DNA from: Gammaproteobacteria bacterium
Lineage (GTDB): Bacteria; Pseudomonadota; Gammaproteobacteria; Pseudomonadales; Azotimanducaceae
Direction of reading: 5' to 3'
NCBI GenBank assembly: GCA_030430515.1
Contig: JAUIKX010000121.1
Span: forward strand, 1-9,769
Length of the DNA: 9,769 nucleotides
Part shown: piece after piece, positions 7,043-9,769 of the stretch
Layout: each line of letters starts with the position of its first letter
Numbering within the stretch: position 1 is the stretch's first letter
Notes under the pieces: model-generated
The model's input: only the letters and a program-made list of their open reading frames with translations
Database searches by the model: none
What the model was told of the DNA's origin: nothing
Position numbers and translations under genes: made by a program

Positions 7043-7557
7043 CAGGCTGCGATCGCCGTCTGGCTGATCATGGTGGCGAGCATGGTAAGACCGATGGCGA
7101 TGACGACGCCGAACCCCATGCTCACGTTGAATGCGTGCCTGACGATGTGCGCGCCGACAGCCAGCGACCACACCAGCAGCACGAGAATGGCGCCGCTGGC
7201 AGCGTTCTCATTGATCCTGGAAAGCACTGCTAACACTGCGCCAATGACCGCTGTGATGACCGTATCGCAGCCCAGCCATGCCGTGAGTGTGGCGGTAAAG
7301 CGCTGTGGCAGTTCGCGCAGGTAGAGTCCGGACCACAGCAGGGCTGCGAAGGTTGCCAGCTGGACGATAATGGCGGTGGTGATGCGTAGCGTGTCGATGT
7401 CGTTGATCAACTTCGACAGAGCGATGCTCAGCCCGAGGTTGATGAGCACCACAAGGGCGACGAACCAACCGGCTGTTGGCACCTGGCCGGGATGGGCTCG
7501 CAGCATACACAGCTGCCAGAAGTATTGAATGACCGTGAGCAAAGGAATCGCTTGCAT
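7042..7557 (-). CDS. Small multi-pass inner-membrane protein, unknown function
   Basis: A 171-residue hydrophobic protein with about five predicted membrane segments, roughly: WFVALVVLINLGLSIAL, ITTAIIVQLATFAALLW, CDTVITAVIGAVLAVL, GAILVLLVWSLAVGAHIV and VVIAIGLTMLATMI. The amphipathic start (VIQYFWQLCMLRAHPGQVP) and the RFTATLTAWLG segment resemble hypothetical membrane proteins that sit beside mpl in some gammaproteobacteria such as Pseudomonas. This is recalled, not searched. ATG 7555-7557 is preferred over the in-frame GTG at 7612-7614: the 19 added residues are polar and unlike the family start, no Shine-Dalgarno precedes the GTG, and the extra part would cover the inverted repeat in the divergent promoter region. 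Its TGA shares a base with the mpl ATG, so the two are coupled. First gene of the minus-strand run. Confidence 0.78.
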   Translation of the reverse strand: MQAIPLLTVIQYFWQLCMLRAHPGQVPTAGWFVALVVLINLGLSIALSKLINDIDTLRITTAIIVQLATFAALLWSGLYLRELPQRFTATLTAWLGCDTVITAVIGAVLAVLSRINENAASGAILVLLVWSLAVGAHIVRHAFNVSMGFGVVIAIGLTMLATMISQTAIAA

Positions 7558-7570
7558 CTCTATCGCCGGG

Positions 7571-7607
7571 AAATTCTCGCACAACTCGCGCCCGACGCCG
7601 AGAATTT
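7571..7607. repeat. Perfect 9-base inverted repeat, candidate operator
   Basis: AAATTCTCG at 7571-7579 is mirrored exactly by CGAGAATTT at 7599-7607, with a 19-base GC-rich spacer. The arms are AT-rich relative to their surroundings and sit in the middle of the divergent intergenic region. The 28-base centre-to-centre distance would place the half-sites on roughly the same DNA face. It has no T-tract, so it does not look like a terminator. Operator function is inferred. Confidence 0.45.
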
Positions 7608-7628
7608 GAGACACTAGGCGTATCAGAC

Positions 7629-7637
7629 AAGGACAGG
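7629..7637 (+). promoter_or_regulatory. Ribosome binding site of pfp
   Basis: AAGGACAGG precedes the ATG at 7646 by eight bases and supports that start for the phosphofructokinase gene. Confidence 0.6.
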
Positions 7638-7645
7638 CGATATTA

Positions 7646-8908
7646 ATGACCGGGAAAGTAAACGCTTTCTATGCACAATCCGGTGGCGTGACCGCCGTCA
7701 TCAATGCCTCCGCTTGCGGAGTCATTCAGACCGCCCGTGAGAACAAGGACCGCATCGGCAAGGTGCTGGCCGGTCGCAATGGCATTCTCGGAGCGCTTAC
7801 AGAAGAACTCATCGACACCAGCCGCGAAAGTGCGCGGGCAATCGAAGGTTTGCGCAGCACGCCCAGCGGTGCGTTCGGTTCCTGTCGCTACAAGCTCAAG
7901 TCCATTGAGGAGAACGAGCGCGAGTACCATCGGCTGATCGAAGTCTTTAAGGCGCACAATATCGGCTACTTCTTCTACAACGGTGGCGGTGACTCCCAGG
8001 ATACGGCCAACAAGGTTTCGCAGTTGGGCCGGACGCTGGGATACCCGATCACCTGCATCGGCATACCGAAAACGGTCGACAACGACCTGCCTTATACCGA
8101 CGCCTGTCCCGGTTTTGGTTCCGTGGCCAAGTATGTGGCGGTTTCCACGCGTGAAGCAGCGCTCGACGTTGCGTCCATGTGCGAAACGTCCACCAAAGTG
8201 TTCATTCTGGAAGTCATGGGGCGGCATGCGGGTTGGATCGCTGCGGCTGCAGGCCTTGCTCAGGAGCACCCGGAAGATGCGCCTCACATCATCCTGCTGC
8301 CCGAAGTGCCGTTCAGAAAAACCGCCTTTCTCAAAAAGGTGAAAGATACCGTGCGTGCTCACGGCTACTGCGTCATCGTGGTCAGCGAAGGCGCTAAATA
8401 TCGCGACGGTACGTTTCTGGCCGACGCGGGCGGCAAAGACGCCTTCGGCCACACCCAGCTTGGTGGTGTAGCGCCGACCATCGCGCAGATGGTCAAAGAC
8501 AATCTCGGCTATAAATACCACTGGGCGGTGGCTGACTACCTGCAGCGGGCGGCGCGTCACGTGGCGTCGAAAACCGATGTCGATCAGGCGTATGCGCTTG
8601 GCGCGGCGGCGGTGAAGTTTGCGCTAGCGGGCAAAAACGCAGTCATGCCGACGATCGTTCGCAAAAGCGATAAGCCTTACCGCTGGAGTATCGGCGAAGC
8701 GAAACTGTCCCGCGTGGCCAATGTGGAAAAAACCCTGCCGAAGTCCTACATTAGCAAAGACGGTTTCGGCATCACCGCGGCGGCACGTCGTTACCTGGAG
8801 CCGCTCATCGCCGGTGAAGACTACCCGAAATACAAAAACGGCCTGCCGCAATACGTGCAGCTGAAGAAAGTGCTGGTCAAGAAGAAACTTCCCGAGTTCA
8901 AGGTGTAA
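7646..8908 (+). CDS. pfp: PPi-dependent 6-phosphofructokinase
   Basis: Reversibly phosphorylates fructose 6-phosphate using pyrophosphate in place of ATP, serving both glycolysis and gluconeogenesis in the cytoplasm. The 420-residue protein starts with YAQSGGVTAVIN (residues 9-20). It has the phosphoryl-donor loop YNGGGDSQDTA (111-121), the catalytic motif IPKTVDNDLPYTD (140-152) and MGRHAGWIA for fructose 6-phosphate (191-199). Two features mark PPi rather than ATP use: the Asp in GGGDS, where ATP enzymes have Gly, and the Lys of PKTVDND, where ATP enzymes have a small residue (PGTIDND). Length is close to the short/medium PPi-PFK clades (about 400-420) rather than 320-residue PfkA. ATG 7646 has a Shine-Dalgarno sequence eight bases upstream. 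The globin-like gene begins four bases after its stop, and a membrane pyrophosphatase gene lies just beyond. Confidence 0.93.
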   Translation: MTGKVNAFYAQSGGVTAVINASACGVIQTARENKDRIGKVLAGRNGILGALTEELIDTSRESARAIEGLRSTPSGAFGSCRYKLKSIEENEREYHRLIEVFKAHNIGYFFYNGGGDSQDTANKVSQLGRTLGYPITCIGIPKTVDNDLPYTDACPGFGSVAKYVAVSTREAALDVASMCETSTKVFILEVMGRHAGWIAAAAGLAQEHPEDAPHIILLPEVPFRKTAFLKKVKDTVRAHGYCVIVVSEGAKYRDGTFLADAGGKDAFGHTQLGGVAPTIAQMVKDNLGYKYHWAVADYLQRAARHVASKTDVDQAYALGAAAVKFALAGKNAVMPTIVRKSDKPYRWSIGEAKLSRVANVEKTLPKSYISKDGFGITAAARRYLEPLIAGEDYPKYKNGLPQYVQLKKVLVKKKLPEFKV

Positions 8909-8912
8909 AGCT

Positions 8913-9302
8913 ATGGCAGAAGACCTCGTTTACCAATCTCTGGAGCGCGTGGCGGAAACCGCCGGCGACCTGAGCGACGCGATCTACGCGCGTTATTTCG
9001 AGCTGTGCCCCCAGTCGGCGGAAATTATGTCGCACACCGACGAGGGTATGCGCGGGCGCATGCTCGACGAGGTTTTCCGTCTGCTGCTGAACCCAGAACC
9101 GTCTGAGGAGATCGAGTACCTCGCATTTGAAGTGGATAACCATCGGGCCTACGGTGCTGAGGTGCACATGTACGGCAATGTACTGGCGGCGGTGCGTGAT
9201 GTTGTGAAAGGCGCACTCGGTGGTGAGTGGCGGGCGGCCACCGACCAGGCATGGGCGGAACGTCTCGAAGCTCTGGAAAGCATCATCCGCAAGGCAGCCT
9301 GA
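8913..9302 (+). CDS. Small globin-like protein (probable heme protein)
   Basis: A 129-residue all-helical protein that I read as a member of the globin superfamily. An A/B-helix-like start (ERVAETAGDLSDAIYARYFELCPQSAEIM) aligns with the usual start of bacterial globins, where the B-C region reads YxxFFELxPEAR. An E-helix-like segment (GMRGRMLDEVFRLLL) follows. Next comes DNHRAYGAEVHMYGNVLAAV, matching the F-helix pattern xxRHxxYGVxxxxYxxV, with His77 as the candidate proximal heme ligand. The C-terminus EWRAATDQAWAERLEALESII matches the G/H-helix pattern WTxxxxxAWxxxY. No signal peptide or membrane segment. The family call rests on pattern recognition and has not been searched. A sensor or a degenerate non-heme globin are alternatives. 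It starts four bases after the pfp stop and is surely co-transcribed. The Shine-Dalgarno is weak (AAGGTG at the end of pfp), suggesting coupling. Confidence 0.75.
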   Translation: MAEDLVYQSLERVAETAGDLSDAIYARYFELCPQSAEIMSHTDEGMRGRMLDEVFRLLLNPEPSEEIEYLAFEVDNHRAYGAEVHMYGNVLAAVRDVVKGALGGEWRAATDQAWAERLEALESIIRKAA

Positions 9303-9325
9303 TCTGGCGCGGAAAATTCGGATAC

Positions 9326-9358
9326 AAAAAAGCCGCGCACGGGGCGCGGCTTTTTTTT
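9326..9358. terminator. Strong intrinsic terminator, probably bidirectional
   Basis: GCCGCGC (9332-9338) pairs with GCGCGGC (9344-9350) around a five-base loop. The stem is flanked by six A on the left and eight T on the right, giving 13 pairs if the A/T runs join. T-tracts occur after the stem on both strands, fitting termination of both the pfp-globin unit and the convergent pyrophosphatase gene. It lies 23 bases after the globin stop and 15 bases from the hppA stop. Confidence 0.93.
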
Positions 9359-9373
9359 GGGTCGCTGAAAGTA

Positions 9374-9769
9374 TCAGGCAACCAGCGGAGCAATCACCAG
9401 GCTGACAATCGCCATCACGTTGATGAGGATGTTCATGCTGGGGCCGGAGGTGTCCTTGAAGGGGTCGCCGACGGTGTCGCCAACGACAGCGGCCGCGTGC
9501 ACGTCGCTGCCCTTGCCGCCCAGGTTGCCTTTCTCGACATACTTCTTGGCGTTGTCCCAGGCACCACCCGCATTCGCCATGGTCAGTGCCAGCAGCACAC
9601 AACCGAGCAGAGCGCCGCCGAGGGTGCCACCCAATGCTTCGGCGCCGAGCGTGAAGCCAACCAGCGGCGGAACGCCGACGGCGATGACGCCTGGCAGCAG
9701 CATGCGCTTGAGTGCCGCGGATGTGGCGATGTCGACACACTTTTCGGTGTCTGGTTCGGCTTTACCTTC
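9374..9769 (-). CDS. hppA: Membrane-bound ion-pumping pyrophosphatase, C-terminal part
   Basis: Couples hydrolysis of PPi to proton (or sodium) export across the inner membrane. Only the last 131 residues are in the window; the frame is open to base 9769 and the start lies beyond. Visible: a hydrophilic piece (EPDTEKCVDIATSAALKR), membrane segments MLLPGVIAVGVPPLVGF and GGTLGGALLGCVLLALTM, the conserved catalytic loop ANAGGAWDNAKKYVE, then HAAAVVGDTVGDPFKDTSGP and a final membrane helix ending APLVA. The GDTVGDPFKD block and AGGAWDNAKK belong to the substrate/Mg site of all members. The SGPSMNILI ending resembles the potassium-dependent subgroup more than the TAGPAVNP type, but the deciding residues lie upstream of this fragment. 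Convergent with the pfp-globin unit, separated by a shared terminator. Confidence 0.95.
   Translation of the reverse strand, partial: EGKAEPDTEKCVDIATSAALKRMLLPGVIAVGVPPLVGFTLGAEALGGTLGGALLGCVLLALTMANAGGAWDNAKKYVEKGNLGGKGSDVHAAAVVGDTVGDPFKDTSGPSMNILINVMAIVSLVIAPLVA

Larger units (their letters stand above)
7558..7645. promoter_or_regulatory. Divergent promoter region between the minus-strand operon and pfp
   Basis: This 88-base stretch separates two divergent transcription units, so both promoters probably lie here. I do not see a convincing consensus -35/-10 pair on either strand; weak candidates (for example TTGAGA at 7606 on the plus strand) lack a good partner. The region contains a perfect inverted repeat at 7571-7607. 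Confidence 0.5.

Noticed and set aside
7558..7614. Extension of the membrane protein to a GTG start at 7612-7614
   Set aside because: No ribosome binding site precedes it, the added 19 residues are not membrane-like, and it would leave only about 30 bases for two divergent promoters.
7643..8560. 305-codon minus-strand frame antisense to pfp
   Set aside because: It lies wholly opposite a clear phosphofructokinase and its translation shows no domain. Shadow frame.
8898..9740. 280-codon minus-strand frame covering the globin region and the hppA end
   Set aside because: It runs through the terminator hairpin and reads hppA in the wrong frame. The proper hppA frame and the globin-like gene explain the region.

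Overview
The window looks like chromosomal DNA from a free-living, probably marine gammaproteobacterium. The GC content looks moderately high (by eye). Mpl (a Gram-negative murein-recycling ligase), a DmdC-type long acyl-CoA dehydrogenase, a PPi-type phosphofructokinase and a membrane pyrophosphatase point the same way. This is inferred from family distribution and no rRNA marker is present. I see no mobile elements, tRNAs, rRNAs or CRISPR arrays, and coding density is very high.

Layout. (1) Positions 1-2252, plus strand: the 3' part of a DmdC-like acyl-CoA dehydrogenase, overlapped by a compact signal peptidase I (lepB) that starts on TTG. (2) Positions 2273-7557, minus strand: a tightly packed run of six genes. 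In transcription order they are a small multi-pass membrane protein, mpl (interrupted by a frameshift with an apparent deletion), an exported cyclase/hydrolase, a methylthioribose-kinase-like sugar kinase, a nucleoside hydrolase and a cysteine-containing lipoprotein. Most junctions overlap by 1-4 bases or are under 15 bases apart, so a single operon is likely. (3) Positions 7558-7645: an 88-base divergent promoter region with a perfect 9-base inverted repeat. (4) Positions 7646-9302, plus strand: a PPi-dependent phosphofructokinase followed four bases later by a small globin-like protein. (5) A strong, probably bidirectional terminator near 9326-9358. (6) Positions 9374-9769, minus strand: the C-terminal end of a membrane-bound proton/sodium-pumping pyrophosphatase.

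How the genes may work together. The phosphofructokinase and the membrane pyrophosphatase both use PPi, one for a reversible glycolytic step and the other for ion pumping, so the right end looks like a PPi-economy locus with a heme-protein candidate inserted in it. In the minus-strand operon, a nucleoside hydrolase that frees (thio)ribose overlaps a kinase with methylthioribose-kinase motifs. Together they could form a hydrolyse-then-phosphorylate nucleoside or methylthioadenosine salvage module, and the periplasmic cyclase-family enzyme and lipoprotein are unexplained partners. The most notable lesion is in mpl, where about 20 conserved residues are missing and the frame is broken. It is either a real pseudogene or an assembly error.
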